Part shown: piece after piece, positions 35,131 through 46,668 of the stretch | How positions within the stretch are numbered: the stretch's first letter is position 1 | Layout: each line of letters opens with the position of its first letter | Assembly: GCA_028714675.1 (NCBI GenBank) | Contig: JAQTLV010000007.1 | Coordinates: 1 to 64,000, forward strand | DNA length: 64,000 nucleotides | Source: Sulfurovaceae bacterium | Lineage (GTDB): Bacteria; Campylobacterota; Campylobacteria; Campylobacterales; Sulfurovaceae | Direction: 5' to 3' | Program-made: the position numbers and the translations under genes | The notes under the pieces: generated by a model | What the model saw: the letters and a program-made list of their open reading frames with translations, nothing else | Told to the model about the DNA's origin: nothing | Database searches by the model: none

Positions 35131-35154
35131 ATTTTTTCCTTCAAAATAATAATT

Positions 35155-35514
35155 TTATGTTTTTGTTTTGTATAAAATGATTAAAAAATTAAGGGGAGGA
35201 TGCACGCCTGTTCGCCTGAAGGCATACCATGTGGTATAATAAGGACATCTTGGAATGAAATGATTAAGCAGAAGTGTTAAGCGGGCTTTATGATAATAAG
35301 CTTTAGCACAATTACAAATCTTTGTATTTGTAAGAAATATATCGTTTGGCGGGTCTTCTTCTTCATCATTAATCTCAGCATTTATGACTTTTTTGCCAAA
35401 CTTTAAAAAAGAAAATGCCACTTCTTGTGAATTAAGTTTTATAGCAGTAGAGTATGCAACTATAGATGAGAGTTTAAAATATCTCTTACCAAAACCTTTT
35501 ATAAATCGTCGCAT
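35155..35514 (-). CDS. Hypothetical Cys/His-containing protein between gltX and metE
   Basis: A 119-residue ORF starting MRRFIKGFGKRYFKLSSIVAYST, 11 bp after the gltX stop, with AAGAGAAT before the ATG. The N-terminal 50 residues look protein-like (IKLNSQEVAFSFLKFGKK). After EEEDPPNDIF the sequence becomes Cys/Tyr/Pro-rich (ICNCAKAYYHK, PRCPYYTTWY) and reads less like a stable fold, which may mean an old frameshift. No family is recognised. Confidence 0.45.
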   Translation of the reverse strand: MRRFIKGFGKRYFKLSSIVAYSTAIKLNSQEVAFSFLKFGKKVINAEINDEEEDPPNDIFLTNTKICNCAKAYYHKARLTLLLNHFIPRCPYYTTWYAFRRTGVHPPLNFLIILYKTKT

Positions 35515-35525
35515 ATTCTCTTCTT

Positions 35526-36905
35526 TTAATTTTTAATGATATTATCTATCCTAATTAAACACTCATCAAGTCCAAGTATTTCCATAATTTCATCAAGTCC
35601 AGCCCCACTAAGCTCTCCAAGAAGTGCAAGGCGTAGTGGTTGTGCAATTTTGCCAAAACCTATAGAGTTTTGTGCCACAAAATCTTCTAGTGCCTTGTGA
35701 TAATCTTCTTTGGATTTTGGATTTGCAACTTTTAAATTATCGCCAAATGCTTTTAAAAGTCCTTTTGTATTTTCATCCTTAAAAGCTTTGGCAAATGATT
35801 TTTCATCATAATTGCTAGGGGTTTCCAAGATAAGTTTAATTTGAGAAGAGAGTTCTTTCAGAGTTTTTGCTCTCTCTTTTGTCGCATTTAATATAATTGA
35901 TTTTTTAGGATGATTTACGATATTCACACCAAAACCAACAAGCAAAGATGACAACTCTTCATCACTTTTTTGTTTTATATAATGAGAATTTAGCCAATAC
36001 AATTTGTCTAAATTGTAACTTGATGAGCTTTTATTTATATCTTTTGGATCAAAAAATTCTATCATCTCTTCTATGCTAAATATCTCTTGGTCTCCATGAC
36101 TCCAGCCAAGACGAACCAAAAAGTTTAAAAGTGCTTCACTTAAAAATCCATTTTGCTTATACTCCATAACATCAATAGCGCCATCACGCTTACTTAGTTT
36201 TTTGCCTTGCTCATTATTTATCATCGCAACATGAGCAAATCTAGGAATTTTAAATCCTAGAGCATCATATACTACTATCTGTTTTGGAGTATTGTATAAA
36301 TGATCATCTCCTCTAATTACATCTGTGATGCCCATAAGTGCATCATCAATTGCTACTACAAAGTTATATGTTGGCGTACCATCACTTCTAGCTATGATAA
36401 AATCATCAACTTCACTTGCTGATATGTTTATCTCTCCTTTAACGCCATCTATAAAAGTAATAATGCCATCAAGTGGTGCTTTTATACGAACCGCTGGCTC
36501 TATTCCAGCTGGTGGAGTACCATTAAAATCTCTATATCTACCATCATATCTAGGTCGTTCTTTTTTTGCCATTTGCTCTTCACGAAGAGCATCAAGCTCT
36601 TCTTTGCTCATATAGCATTTATATGCCTTGCCTTCACTCAAAAGTTGATCTATATATTTTTGGTATATATCAAATCTTTTTGACTGATAATAAACCTCTT
36701 CATCATAACTCATACCAACCCAACTAAAAGCTTTTATGATAGCCTTTAGGGCTTCTTCGCTATTTCTAGCCATATCCGTATCTTCTATACGAAGTAAAAA
36801 TTTGCCGCCATTTTTTCTAGCCCAAAGCCATGAAAAAAGAGCTGTGCGGAGTCCTCCTATATGAAGATATCCTGTTGGACTTGGAGCAAAACGAGTAACA
36901 ATCAT
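35526..36905 (-). CDS. gltX: Glutamyl-tRNA synthetase
   Basis: A 459-residue class I aminoacyl-tRNA synthetase. It begins MIVTRFAPSPTGYLHIGGLRTALFS, with the HIGH-type motif HIGG and the KMSKS-type motif KLSKRDG near residue 240. Members of this phylum often have two GltX paralogues with different tRNA specificities (Glu versus Gln); which one this is cannot be decided here. The gene precedes the hypothetical ORF and metE. Confidence 0.95.
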   Translation of the reverse strand: MIVTRFAPSPTGYLHIGGLRTALFSWLWARKNGGKFLLRIEDTDMARNSEEALKAIIKAFSWVGMSYDEEVYYQSKRFDIYQKYIDQLLSEGKAYKCYMSKEELDALREEQMAKKERPRYDGRYRDFNGTPPAGIEPAVRIKAPLDGIITFIDGVKGEINISASEVDDFIIARSDGTPTYNFVVAIDDALMGITDVIRGDDHLYNTPKQIVVYDALGFKIPRFAHVAMINNEQGKKLSKRDGAIDVMEYKQNGFLSEALLNFLVRLGWSHGDQEIFSIEEMIEFFDPKDINKSSSSYNLDKLYWLNSHYIKQKSDEELSSLLVGFGVNIVNHPKKSIILNATKERAKTLKELSSQIKLILETPSNYDEKSFAKAFKDENTKGLLKAFGDNLKVANPKSKEDYHKALEDFVAQNSIGFGKIAQPLRLALLGELSGAGLDEIMEILGLDECLIRIDNIIKN

Positions 36906-36979
36906 CTCTTATACCTTGCGAATATTATGCGAAATTATAGCCAAAAGACATTAATCTATTAAAGATATAAGCGTGCTTA

Positions 36980-39151
36980 TCAGCGTTTGAGCTTGTATAT
37001 CTTGCTGTATGGCGATGAGACAACAAGTTCAAAGAGATTTTTATCATAATTACCAACCAAAAACATTTGAATATAGGCGGAATTAAAAGTTTTATCATCT
37101 GCAATATAAAATGTTCCCATTTCATCTTTATAAATAATACTATATGATGCATCAGGATTAAACTCCTGTTTTATCTGGATGTTTTTGTCATTCACTCTAA
37201 TAAATTGCTTCAAAGGAAAAGATTGATTTTTGGAACTTATAGTTCCATTGTTTAAATCAACAATAAACCCATTACTAAGCACAAGTACACCATTTTCTTG
37301 TTTTTGTAAAGTTGCTGACATAATTTGCATATCGTTTGTATTTTCACCAGTTTTTAAGTTTTGATAACCAAATGATGCAATAGTTGGAAAAATATCAAAC
37401 ATTCTATAAGGCATATACAGATAAATATCTGCACTTTTTGGCGGCAACTTAAAATTATCTTCTTCTAAACTTGATAATACAACAGAAGGCTCAAGTTGAT
37501 CTTTTTGTTTATTTTTCAATATAACATCAATGGCATCTTGATAGCCAAGCTCTCCATACATTTTACTTTTGTCTGTTATGTTGCCATCTTTATTTGCACT
37601 TTTGACAATATTCACAAATTTTATATACTCTTCTACTGATAAAGATGCTAAATTATAAACGAATCTGCTCGAAGGACTAAGCATTATTTGAGAAACTACG
37701 AAGTTATCATGATGATGCTTGCCGCCATCGATCAATGTATTTCTACTAGTATAGTACCAAAGTGGATATCCATAATCCCACCAACTAATAACATAATCAC
37801 CATTTTTTGAAATTTCTTTAAGCTTTGTGAGGTCATTAACTTCGGTACTTGTAAATACTGTTGGCATATCATAATTATAAAGATGAATTATATTTGGTAT
37901 AAGTAAAATTGTTGTAGCTATAACTATAAATGCTTTTTGTGCTATTTTAGATTCAATAAATTCTGAGATGTAAAATACAAAAAAACCTGCCCCAAGTGCT
38001 GCTATTGGTGTTGCATAAACAGTAAAACGAAGTCCTCCAATAAGAGAAAAAATTCCGATTCCCAAAAGTGGTAATGCTATGATGAGTGCTCTATGCTTTC
38101 TGACTAACAACACATAACCTATAACGGAAATAATAAGCCCATAAAGTGAGCCACTAATTCTATTGGACATTGTTAAAAAATCGATTGGGTTTGCTTCTTG
38201 AACTGTTTGAACAACTCCAAAAAATTTTAATCCCTCAACTAAATTTGTAGAAGTATATCCTGTTATTTTCCCAATCATTATATTAAATACATTTCCAAAA
38301 TATAAAAATAATATAAAAAGTAATATTGAAGTTAAAATGAGTATTTTTTGTGAAAAATGTTTTGCACCAAAAATTTTATAAACAATAAAAAGAAGTGCTA
38401 CTTGACCCATATATCCATATGGTAAATTATAAGCAGAAACCATTGAACCAAAAGGAATAATGCCAAGCAATAATAAAACCATTGCTTTATATGTAAATTC
38501 CTCTTTTCTGTAAAATAATAATTTATACCCGATATATGTCAAGCTGAGAGAATACACAACAGCTGCGCTTGAAGAGTAAACAAATGAATAAAAAACTAAT
38601 GTAAGAGAAGCAAAAAACAACATTTCCCATGATGAATCTTCTAAGCTTCTTAACATAAAATACAGTGCTAGTGTTGGCAGCCAAATTGCAAACATATCAG
38701 TATCATAATATCCAGCCATTGTACGATTATAGTAACTCCAAGCAATTACAGCAATAAGAGCGGACACAAAGCCCCACCATAAACGACCATATAACTTACC
38801 AATTAATATAACAGGTATTACAATCAAACTAGAAATAAAAACTGGCATAAAAAAAAGTGTAGTGTCTAGAGAAAATGGCGAAATGTACACAAGCAATGCA
38901 CTCACATAAATCATGCCTTGATTATACATATCCCAAAGTCTAGGATTTAGCTCATGACTACCATTCAAGAGTTTATCAACTCCACTCGCAAAAAAGTAGC
39001 CATCGTTCGTTGTAAGCATAAGAGAGCCATTGTATAAAAAATTCGGTTCATTTCCAAATTTAAAAACCCAAATCAATCTAAATAAAACTCCAAAAGAGAA
39101 TGCTATTAAAATCAATAGTAATGTGGTTGTATTTTCATTTTTTATTTGCAA
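36980..39151 (-). CDS. pglB: STT3/PglB-type oligosaccharyltransferase
   Basis: A 723-residue membrane enzyme that transfers an undecaprenyl-linked glycan to Asn in extended sequons in the periplasm. About 11-13 hydrophobic segments occupy residues 1-430, followed by a soluble C-terminal domain with the catalytic WWDYG at 457-461, the same position known for C. jejuni PglB. An early acidic motif TTNDGYF provides the metal-binding Asp region. The start is TTG directly after the pglF stop (TAATTG), with AAGGAAAAT upstream. It pairs with pglF; other pgl genes are not in the window. Confidence 0.93.
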   Translation of the reverse strand: MQIKNENTTTLLLILIAFSFGVLFRLIWVFKFGNEPNFLYNGSLMLTTNDGYFFASGVDKLLNGSHELNPRLWDMYNQGMIYVSALLVYISPFSLDTTLFFMPVFISSLIVIPVILIGKLYGRLWWGFVSALIAVIAWSYYNRTMAGYYDTDMFAIWLPTLALYFMLRSLEDSSWEMLFFASLTLVFYSFVYSSSAAVVYSLSLTYIGYKLLFYRKEEFTYKAMVLLLLGIIPFGSMVSAYNLPYGYMGQVALLFIVYKIFGAKHFSQKILILTSILLFILFLYFGNVFNIMIGKITGYTSTNLVEGLKFFGVVQTVQEANPIDFLTMSNRISGSLYGLIISVIGYVLLVRKHRALIIALPLLGIGIFSLIGGLRFTVYATPIAALGAGFFVFYISEFIESKIAQKAFIVIATTILLIPNIIHLYNYDMPTVFTSTEVNDLTKLKEISKNGDYVISWWDYGYPLWYYTSRNTLIDGGKHHHDNFVVSQIMLSPSSRFVYNLASLSVEEYIKFVNIVKSANKDGNITDKSKMYGELGYQDAIDVILKNKQKDQLEPSVVLSSLEEDNFKLPPKSADIYLYMPYRMFDIFPTIASFGYQNLKTGENTNDMQIMSATLQKQENGVLVLSNGFIVDLNNGTISSKNQSFPLKQFIRVNDKNIQIKQEFNPDASYSIIYKDEMGTFYIADDKTFNSAYIQMFLVGNYDKNLFELVVSSPYSKIYKLKR

Positions 39152-40897
39152 TTAATTTTCCTTGTTATTTGTTTGATGATTAAACTCTGGAACTATGGTG
39201 TTTAACATCTCTATTTTATTTTTCTCAGTTATTAATTTTTTTATATCTTTGTTTAGTTTGCTGATATTATAATTTGTTTTTTTCGCTATCATTATTGATG
39301 AGTACTCCGTAATAGCGTCAGCATCATCTAACAATAGTTCTTCATAAAGCTTTTCACCTTTTCTAAGTCCAGTAAACTCTATACCAATATCATCTCTCTC
39401 GCTAAGTTCTATCATTTTTTTTGCTAAATCTACAATTTTGATAGGCTCACCCATATCAAGTATAAATATTTCTCCACCTTTGCCAAAACTGGCTGCTTGC
39501 AAAACCAATTCACAAGCTTCTGGGATAAGCATAAAATACCTTGTAATTTCTGGATGCGTTACTGTAATTGGTCCTCCAGATTCTATTTGGGCTTTGAATT
39601 TTGGTATCACACTACCGCTACTTCCGAGTACATTGCCAAATCTAACCACAACAATTTGGGTATCTCCACTTTTTATATTTTGAGCATAAAGTTCACAAAT
39701 TCTTTTTGTTGCCCCCATAACATTTGTAGGTCTGACTGCTTTGTCTGTTGAAATAAGAACAAATTTTTGGGCTTTATATTTTATTGCCATATCAATTGTA
39801 TTTTTAGTCCCTATAACATTATTTATAATACCCATTTCAATATTATCTTCAACAAGTGGCACATGCTTATAAGCTGCTGCATGTATAACGATATCTGGTT
39901 TATATTTTTCAAATGTAGAATCTAACATATCGAGATTTATAACTGACTGCATAACAAAAGAAGTGTCAAAATCATTTAACTCCTCAGCTATAGAGTATAA
40001 GTTAAATTCACTATGATCAACTAATATAAGCTTTTTTGCTTTATATTTTGCACATTGTCTAGCAATTTCACTTCCAATGCTTCCTCCGGCTCCAGTTATA
40101 AGAACAATTTTATTTTGTATAAAATTTGAAATCGCATTCTTATCTAAATCTTTTGGATGACGTGCGAGTAAGTCCTCAACTGATATATTTTTTAACTGTT
40201 TTGCAAAATCCTTATCTCTTTTTAGTGTTTCATTAAGAGATGGTAGAATTTTTATTGTTTGAAAATATGGTTTTAAATCATTATATATATCACGAATAAT
40301 ATTTCTAGGAACGGAAGGCATTGCTATAACTAATAAATCTATTTTTGAGCTATTCATTGTTTCTATAGCTTCATCTTTGGACACTATTCTAACGCCATCA
40401 ATTGTTCTTTTTTGTAAACTTGGATTATCGTCTATAAAATATTTTACTTTATAGCTACTATTTCTATACTCACTCTCAAGCTTAAGTCCAGCCTGCCCTG
40501 CACCGTATATTACAACTTCTTTGGTTTTTGCAACTTTACTCTTATTTACAACAAAATAGTAAACATAAACAATAAATGTAATCATAAAAAGGTAAAAGAA
40601 TAACTCTGATACTAAAAAGGACAAAGGCACCACTCCATAAAGGAATGGAACATAAAATACAAATGCGCTTATATAAACAATGCTTTTTATAATATATGTT
40701 TTTTGAGATGCCTTTGACCAAGATTGAGTATAATCTCTAAGTATAAAAAAAGATGCAAATATCCTAACGAGTGCGACACCAGAAACAATAAGAGGAACAA
40801 AAGGTTTATGAAATATAAAAAATGTCCAACCAAAGGTTATAAATGTTAATACAAAAATAACTAAAAAATTTATTGCTCTTTTGTCTATTAATCTCAT
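39152..40897 (-). CDS. pglF: UDP-GlcNAc 4,6-dehydratase PglF
   Basis: A 581-residue membrane-bound nucleotide-sugar dehydratase that starts the bacillosamine pathway for N-linked glycans. Four hydrophobic segments (residues about 10-120) are followed by a CoA-binding-like domain (VIYGAGQAGLKL) and an extended SDR domain with GAGGSIGSE at 269-276. The active-site segment STDKAVRPTNVMGATKR has Met in place of the usual Tyr, as in the FlaA1/PglF family. The pglB start follows immediately. Confidence 0.93.
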   Translation of the reverse strand: MRLIDKRAINFLVIFVLTFITFGWTFFIFHKPFVPLIVSGVALVRIFASFFILRDYTQSWSKASQKTYIIKSIVYISAFVFYVPFLYGVVPLSFLVSELFFYLFMITFIVYVYYFVVNKSKVAKTKEVVIYGAGQAGLKLESEYRNSSYKVKYFIDDNPSLQKRTIDGVRIVSKDEAIETMNSSKIDLLVIAMPSVPRNIIRDIYNDLKPYFQTIKILPSLNETLKRDKDFAKQLKNISVEDLLARHPKDLDKNAISNFIQNKIVLITGAGGSIGSEIARQCAKYKAKKLILVDHSEFNLYSIAEELNDFDTSFVMQSVINLDMLDSTFEKYKPDIVIHAAAYKHVPLVEDNIEMGIINNVIGTKNTIDMAIKYKAQKFVLISTDKAVRPTNVMGATKRICELYAQNIKSGDTQIVVVRFGNVLGSSGSVIPKFKAQIESGGPITVTHPEITRYFMLIPEACELVLQAASFGKGGEIFILDMGEPIKIVDLAKKMIELSERDDIGIEFTGLRKGEKLYEELLLDDADAITEYSSIMIAKKTNYNISKLNKDIKKLITEKNKIEMLNTIVPEFNHQTNNKEN

Positions 40898-40956
40898 GTA
40901 TACTTTCTTGTGACTTGAATATTAGAAGTCATTTTAACATTTTTTATGTTACAGGA

Positions 40957-41250
40957 TTATTTTTCAAACAGATTTATTTTTTTCTTTTTCTTGACTGGTG
41001 GTTCTATCCCACTTTTATAAATATCATTTTTGATATTATTCATTAGAGACACTCCAACTCCTTTAACACTATCAAGCTCTGACATATATTTAAAAGGTCT
41101 TGCTTTTATGATAGCAATTGCTTTCTTTTCCCCGATTCCTTTTATCTTCATTAAGTCTTCTTTAGATGCACTATTAATATCATCCAAATTCATAGCATAT
41201 GCAATAATTGATGTAAAAAATAATATAAATATAATGGATTTAAAGCTCAT
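40957..41250 (-). CDS. ComEA-like helix-hairpin-helix DNA-binding protein
   Basis: A 97-residue protein with an N-terminal signal peptide or anchor (FKSIIFILFFTSIIAYAM) and a tandem helix-hairpin-helix domain (INSASKEDLMKIKGIGEKKAIAIIKAR then LDSVKGVGVSLMNNIK). ComEA proteins bind incoming DNA in the periplasm during natural transformation. The C-terminus is Lys-rich. The ATG has GGAGAAATT upstream. Confidence 0.88.
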   Translation of the reverse strand: MSFKSIIFILFFTSIIAYAMNLDDINSASKEDLMKIKGIGEKKAIAIIKARPFKYMSELDSVKGVGVSLMNNIKNDIYKSGIEPPVKKKKKINLFEK

Positions 41251-41389
41251 AATTTCTCCTGTGTGTATTTAAATTTTATTTTAAAATAAAATTTTAAGAT
41301 ATTTTATATAAAAATATCTCATAGTTTATATTTTGGGTGAGCATGTTATAATAATAAATACAATCAAAAAATATCTAAGGAATAAAAGT

Positions 41390-41953
41390 ATGGGACTTAA
41401 AAGCGATAGCTGGATAAGAGAAAAATCTCTAAAAGAAGAGATGATAAAACCATTTTGTGAAGCGCTCGTTGGCGAAGGTGTGGTAAGCTTTGGTCTTAGT
41501 AGTTATGGCTATGACATAAGAGTGAGCGATGAATTTAAAATTTTTACAAATATAAATGCTCAAGTTGTGGATCCAAAAGATTTTGATGATGCAAATGTTG
41601 TGGATTTTAAAGGAGATGTTTGTATCGTTCCTCCAAACTCATTTGCACTAGCTAGAACAGTTGAATACTTTAAAATGCCACATGATACATTGGCAATTTG
41701 TTTAGGAAAAAGCACATACGCAAGATGTGGAATAATAGTAAATGTTACGCCATTTGAACCAGGATTTGAGGGGCATATAACCATAGAGATATCAAACACC
41801 ACACCTCTTCCTGCAAAAATATATGCAAATGAAGGAATAGCTCAAGTGTTGTTTTTACAAGGGGATGAGCCATGCGAAACAACATACAAAGATCGTAAGG
41901 GTAAATACCAAAATCAAACTGGCATTACTTTGCCAAGAATTTTGAAAAAGTAG
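41390..41953 (+). CDS. dcd: dCTP deaminase
   Basis: A 187-residue trimeric enzyme making dUTP from dCTP for thymidylate synthesis. The ATG at 41390 ([13 protein letters not shown]) is chosen because TAAGGAA lies upstream and the length then fits; the frame is open from 41333. Core motifs: [26 protein letters not shown] and the catalytic [33 protein letters not shown]. Confidence 0.96.
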   Translation: MGLKSDSWIREKSLKEEMIKPFCEALVGEGVVSFGLSSYGYDIRVSDEFKIFTNINAQVVDPKDFDDANVVDFKGDVCIVPPNSFALARTVEYFKMPHDTLAICLGKSTYARCGIIVNVTPFEPGFEGHITIEISNTTPLPAKIYANEGIAQVLFLQGDEPCETTYKDRKGKYQNQTGITLPRILKK

Positions 41954-42031
41954 TATACAGACCTAAACTTGTCTTTTATTTTATTTTCTTTTGTGTTACA
42001 ATACCACAAAAATTTTTAGAAAGTTATTTTA

Positions 42032-44236
42032 ATGACAGATTTGATTATAGTAGAGTCCCCAGCAAAAGCTAGAACTATTGGCGGTTTTTTGGGGAAAGGC
42101 TACAAAGTAGTTGCTTCAAAAGGGCATATTAGAGACTTGCCTATAAGTAAATTCGGCATAGAGATAGATGAAAAAAGCGGTGATTTTATACCGCAATACA
42201 CTATCTCCAAAGAAGCTTCATCAACCGTCAAAGATTTAAAATCATTAGCAAAAGATGCTCAAAATATATATATAGCTACCGATGAAGATAGAGAGGGGGA
42301 GGCGATAGGATATCATATAGCAACGGCTATTGGCAAAGATCCTTTGTCCCTTCCTAGGATTGTTTTTCACGAAATTACAAAAAATGCTATAAATCATGCC
42401 ATGCAAAATCCACGAACTATAGATATGGATAGTGTTAATGCTCAACAAACTAGAAGGTTACTTGATAGGATAGTTGGATACAAATTATCTCCTTTGCTGG
42501 CAAGTAAAATTCAAAAAGGATTGAGTGCTGGAAGAGTTCAAAGTGCAACACTTAAACTTATTGTTGACAAAGAAAGAGAAATAAATGCTTTTGAAAGTGT
42601 TGAATATTGGAATATAAACGCTTTATTTGAAAAAGAAATTGAAGCTAGTATAATTAGTTTTAAAAATGAAAAGATAGATAAATTATCTATAAAAAATGAA
42701 AATGATGCAAAAAACATAGAAGCTATTGCAAAAAATGATAGTTTTGTAGTTGGGGAAATAGACAAAAAATCCAAAAAAACAAAAACCCCACCACCTTTTA
42801 TGACTTCTACTTTGCAACAAAGCGCATCAACACAGCTTGGCTTTTCTCCTAAAAAAACTATGATGATAGCTCAAAAACTATACGAAGGTGTCAAAACAGA
42901 CAAGGGAACCGCTGGTGTTATTACTTATATGAGGACTGACAGTTTAAATCTGTCATCAGAAGCAGTAGAAAAAGCTAGAGATTATATAAAAACAACTTTT
43001 GGGGATGATTATCTTCCAGCAAAACCAAAAATATATACAACAAAATCAAAAGGTGCACAAGAAGCTCATGAAGCGATAAGACCTACAATGATAGATTTTG
43101 ATCCAACCAAAGCTTCTGCATATTTAAGTGGCGATGAACTAAAACTCTATAGATTGATATACAATAGATTTTTAGCATGTCAAATGAACGAAGCGATAAT
43201 AGAATCACAAAGTATCATATTTAAAGGACTTAAAACAAGCTTCAAAGCAAATGGTAAAAAATTACTATTTGATGGTTTTTATAAAGCCACAGGCTACAAT
43301 GAAAAAGACAAATTATTACCAAATTTAACGCCAAATGCACCTGCAATACTGACTGAAGTTATAGCAACACAACATTTTACTGAGCCGCCAGCAAGATACA
43401 ATGAGGCTAGTTTAATTAAAATGCTTGAATCTCTTGGCATCGGAAGACCTAGTACCTACGCACCAACTATAACCATACTAGACACTAGAAAGTATATAGA
43501 GATAAAAGAAAAAAGAATATATCCAACAGAAATAGCAAATATTGTTATAGAACTTTTAGAGAAGCACTTTGCTGAAATAGTAGATAGTGGTTTTACGGCG
43601 CAAATGGAAGAAAAGCTAGATTTAATAGCAAGCAATGAACAAGATTGGCAGCAGATGCTAAAAGACTTTTATGCTCCATTTATGGCAAAAATAGATGATG
43701 GTAAAAAAAATATTGCAAGCCAAAAAACAGCAATACCAACTGGAGAAATGTGCCCAGAATGTGGAAGTGAGTTATTGCTTAGAAAAGGTAGATTTGGCGA
43801 ATTTGTAGCATGTGGTAATTTCCCAAAATGTAAATATACAAAAAACACAAATGAACAAAAAGATGACATAGACAAAAAAGTTGTAACAACGAATGAAATT
43901 TGTGACAAATGTGGTTCGCCAATGGTTATAAAAGGAAGTAGAAGGGGAGAATTTTTGGCTTGTTCAGCATATCCTAAATGCAAAAATGCAAAACCTTTAA
44001 ATCCTCCAAAACAACTTACAACCCCTTGTCCAGAATGTGGTGGATTATTGCAAGAAAGAAATGGGAAAAGGGGTGCATTTTATGGGTGCACTAACTATCC
44101 TAAATGTAAATTTATTTCAAATATTGAGCCAGTTGATAGAAAATGTAGTCAATGTGGCTATACAATGGGTGTAAAAAAACTTAAAAATAAAACAGTATAT
44201 GAGTGTTTAAAATGTAAACACAAGGAAGAACAATGA
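42032..44236 (+). CDS. topA: DNA topoisomerase I
   Basis: A 734-residue type IA topoisomerase that relaxes negative supercoils. The TOPRIM domain starts LIIVESPAKARTIGGFLG with DEDREGEAI. The catalytic Tyr299 is in ITYMRTDS. The C-terminus carries four zinc-ribbon modules (CPECGSELLLRKG, CDKCGSPMVIKG, CPECGGLLQERNG, CSQCGYTMGVKK). The stop overlaps the bioB start by 4 bp (ATGA). Confidence 0.97.
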   Translation: MTDLIIVESPAKARTIGGFLGKGYKVVASKGHIRDLPISKFGIEIDEKSGDFIPQYTISKEASSTVKDLKSLAKDAQNIYIATDEDREGEAIGYHIATAIGKDPLSLPRIVFHEITKNAINHAMQNPRTIDMDSVNAQQTRRLLDRIVGYKLSPLLASKIQKGLSAGRVQSATLKLIVDKEREINAFESVEYWNINALFEKEIEASIISFKNEKIDKLSIKNENDAKNIEAIAKNDSFVVGEIDKKSKKTKTPPPFMTSTLQQSASTQLGFSPKKTMMIAQKLYEGVKTDKGTAGVITYMRTDSLNLSSEAVEKARDYIKTTFGDDYLPAKPKIYTTKSKGAQEAHEAIRPTMIDFDPTKASAYLSGDELKLYRLIYNRFLACQMNEAIIESQSIIFKGLKTSFKANGKKLLFDGFYKATGYNEKDKLLPNLTPNAPAILTEVIATQHFTEPPARYNEASLIKMLESLGIGRPSTYAPTITILDTRKYIEIKEKRIYPTEIANIVIELLEKHFAEIVDSGFTAQMEEKLDLIASNEQDWQQMLKDFYAPFMAKIDDGKKNIASQKTAIPTGEMCPECGSELLLRKGRFGEFVACGNFPKCKYTKNTNEQKDDIDKKVVTTNEICDKCGSPMVIKGSRRGEFLACSAYPKCKNAKPLNPPKQLTTPCPECGGLLQERNGKRGAFYGCTNYPKCKFISNIEPVDRKCSQCGYTMGVKKLKNKTVYECLKCKHKEEQ

Positions 44237-45081
44237 CAAACCAAGTTTACCTGTGTGCTATAAATAATATTTTAAGTGGCTCATGCAATCAAGATTGTTC
44301 ATTTTGTGCGCAAAGTGTAAAATATCATGCAAATATAGATAGATATTATTTTAAACCAATTGAGCAAATCATCTTTGAAGCCAAAAAAGCAAAAGAAGTT
44401 GGTGCCTTGGGATACTGCCTTGTTACTTCTGGGCTTGGACTAGATGATAAAAAAACTGAATTTATAGCCAAAACTGCAAAAGCAATAAAACAAGAGATAA
44501 ACGATATTCACTTGATTGCTTGCAATGGAATAGCATCCATGGAACAACTTAGATACTTGAAAGAAAGTGGAATTGATAGCTACAATCACAATTTAGAAAG
44601 TAGCCAAAATTACTATAAAAAAATATGCTCTACTCATAGTTGGGATGAGCGTTATCAGACTTGCTTAAATGCAAAAAGTGTCGGACTATCACTTTGTAGT
44701 GGAGGAATTTTTGGTATGGGAGAAGAAATTGAAGACAGAATTGATTTTATAAAATCAATAAAATCATTAAACCCAGATGCTGTTCCTATTAATTTTTATC
44801 TACCAAATGATGCATTGCCTCTAAAATCAAGTAATCTTACAAAAAATGAAGCTATAAAGATAATTGAAGATGTAAAAAATTCTTTGCCTGAAGAGACAAT
44901 TATAATGATAGCTGGCGGTAGAGAACTTATTTTTGGCAAAAATTTAAAAGAGATGTTTGAGGCAGGTGCAAATTCCATGGTAATTGGCAATTATCTAACA
45001 ACAGAAGGGGAACTTCCAGATTTTGATAAACAAATACTTGGTGAACTCAATCTGGAAATTGCAACAACCTGCCCAAATTAA
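44233..45081 (+). CDS. bioB: Biotin synthase
   Basis: A 282-residue radical SAM enzyme that inserts sulfur into dethiobiotin. The SAM [4Fe-4S] cluster ligands are Cys18, Cys22 and Cys25 in CNQDCSFCAQS. Other family blocks are LVTSGLG, HNLESSQNYY, GLSLCSGGIFGMGEE and a late IIMIAGGRELI. It is a short form (E. coli BioB is 346 residues), as seen in Campylobacter. It is translationally coupled to topA and converges with ftsB, overlapping it by 4 bp. Confidence 0.93.
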   Translation: MTNQVYLCAINNILSGSCNQDCSFCAQSVKYHANIDRYYFKPIEQIIFEAKKAKEVGALGYCLVTSGLGLDDKKTEFIAKTAKAIKQEINDIHLIACNGIASMEQLRYLKESGIDSYNHNLESSQNYYKKICSTHSWDERYQTCLNAKSVGLSLCSGGIFGMGEEIEDRIDFIKSIKSLNPDAVPINFYLPNDALPLKSSNLTKNEAIKIIEDVKNSLPEETIIMIAGGRELIFGKNLKEMFEAGANSMVIGNYLTTEGELPDFDKQILGELNLEIATTCPN

Positions 45082-45317
45082 TTATTATCATCTTTTGGTT
45101 CAAGTTGCTTGAGAGAAAAATACTCTTTTTGTAACTTTTGATTGCTCTCTTTGAGACTTTCTATCTCTTTTGTTAAATTTTTTTTCTCTTTGTCTATCTT
45201 ATACAATGCGAGGATTGAATTTTCTCCAAACAACATTATTCCTAAATATATACCAGCAAAAATAATTATGCTAACTATATAAATTTTTTTTCTTAAGGAA
45301 ATTGAGTCTAAAGACAT
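45078..45317 (-). CDS. FtsB/DivIC-like cell-division protein
   Basis: A 79-residue bitopic protein: short cytoplasmic N-terminus, one transmembrane helix (IYIVSIIIFAGIYLGIMLF) and a periplasmic coiled coil (KIDKEKKNLTKEIESLKESNQKLQKEYFSLKQLEP). This layout is the septum-formation initiator family (FtsB). It follows eno 19 bp downstream, a conserved position in the phylum. Confidence 0.82.
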   Translation of the reverse strand: MSLDSISLRKKIYIVSIIIFAGIYLGIMLFGENSILALYKIDKEKKNLTKEIESLKESNQKLQKEYFSLKQLEPKDDNN

Positions 45318-45336
45318 TTTTTGCTCTGCTTCAACA

Positions 45337-46626
<1,290 letters not shown>

Positions 46627-46668
46627 TTATGATGGTATTTTAACAAATTTTATATTAGAGTGTGCCTC

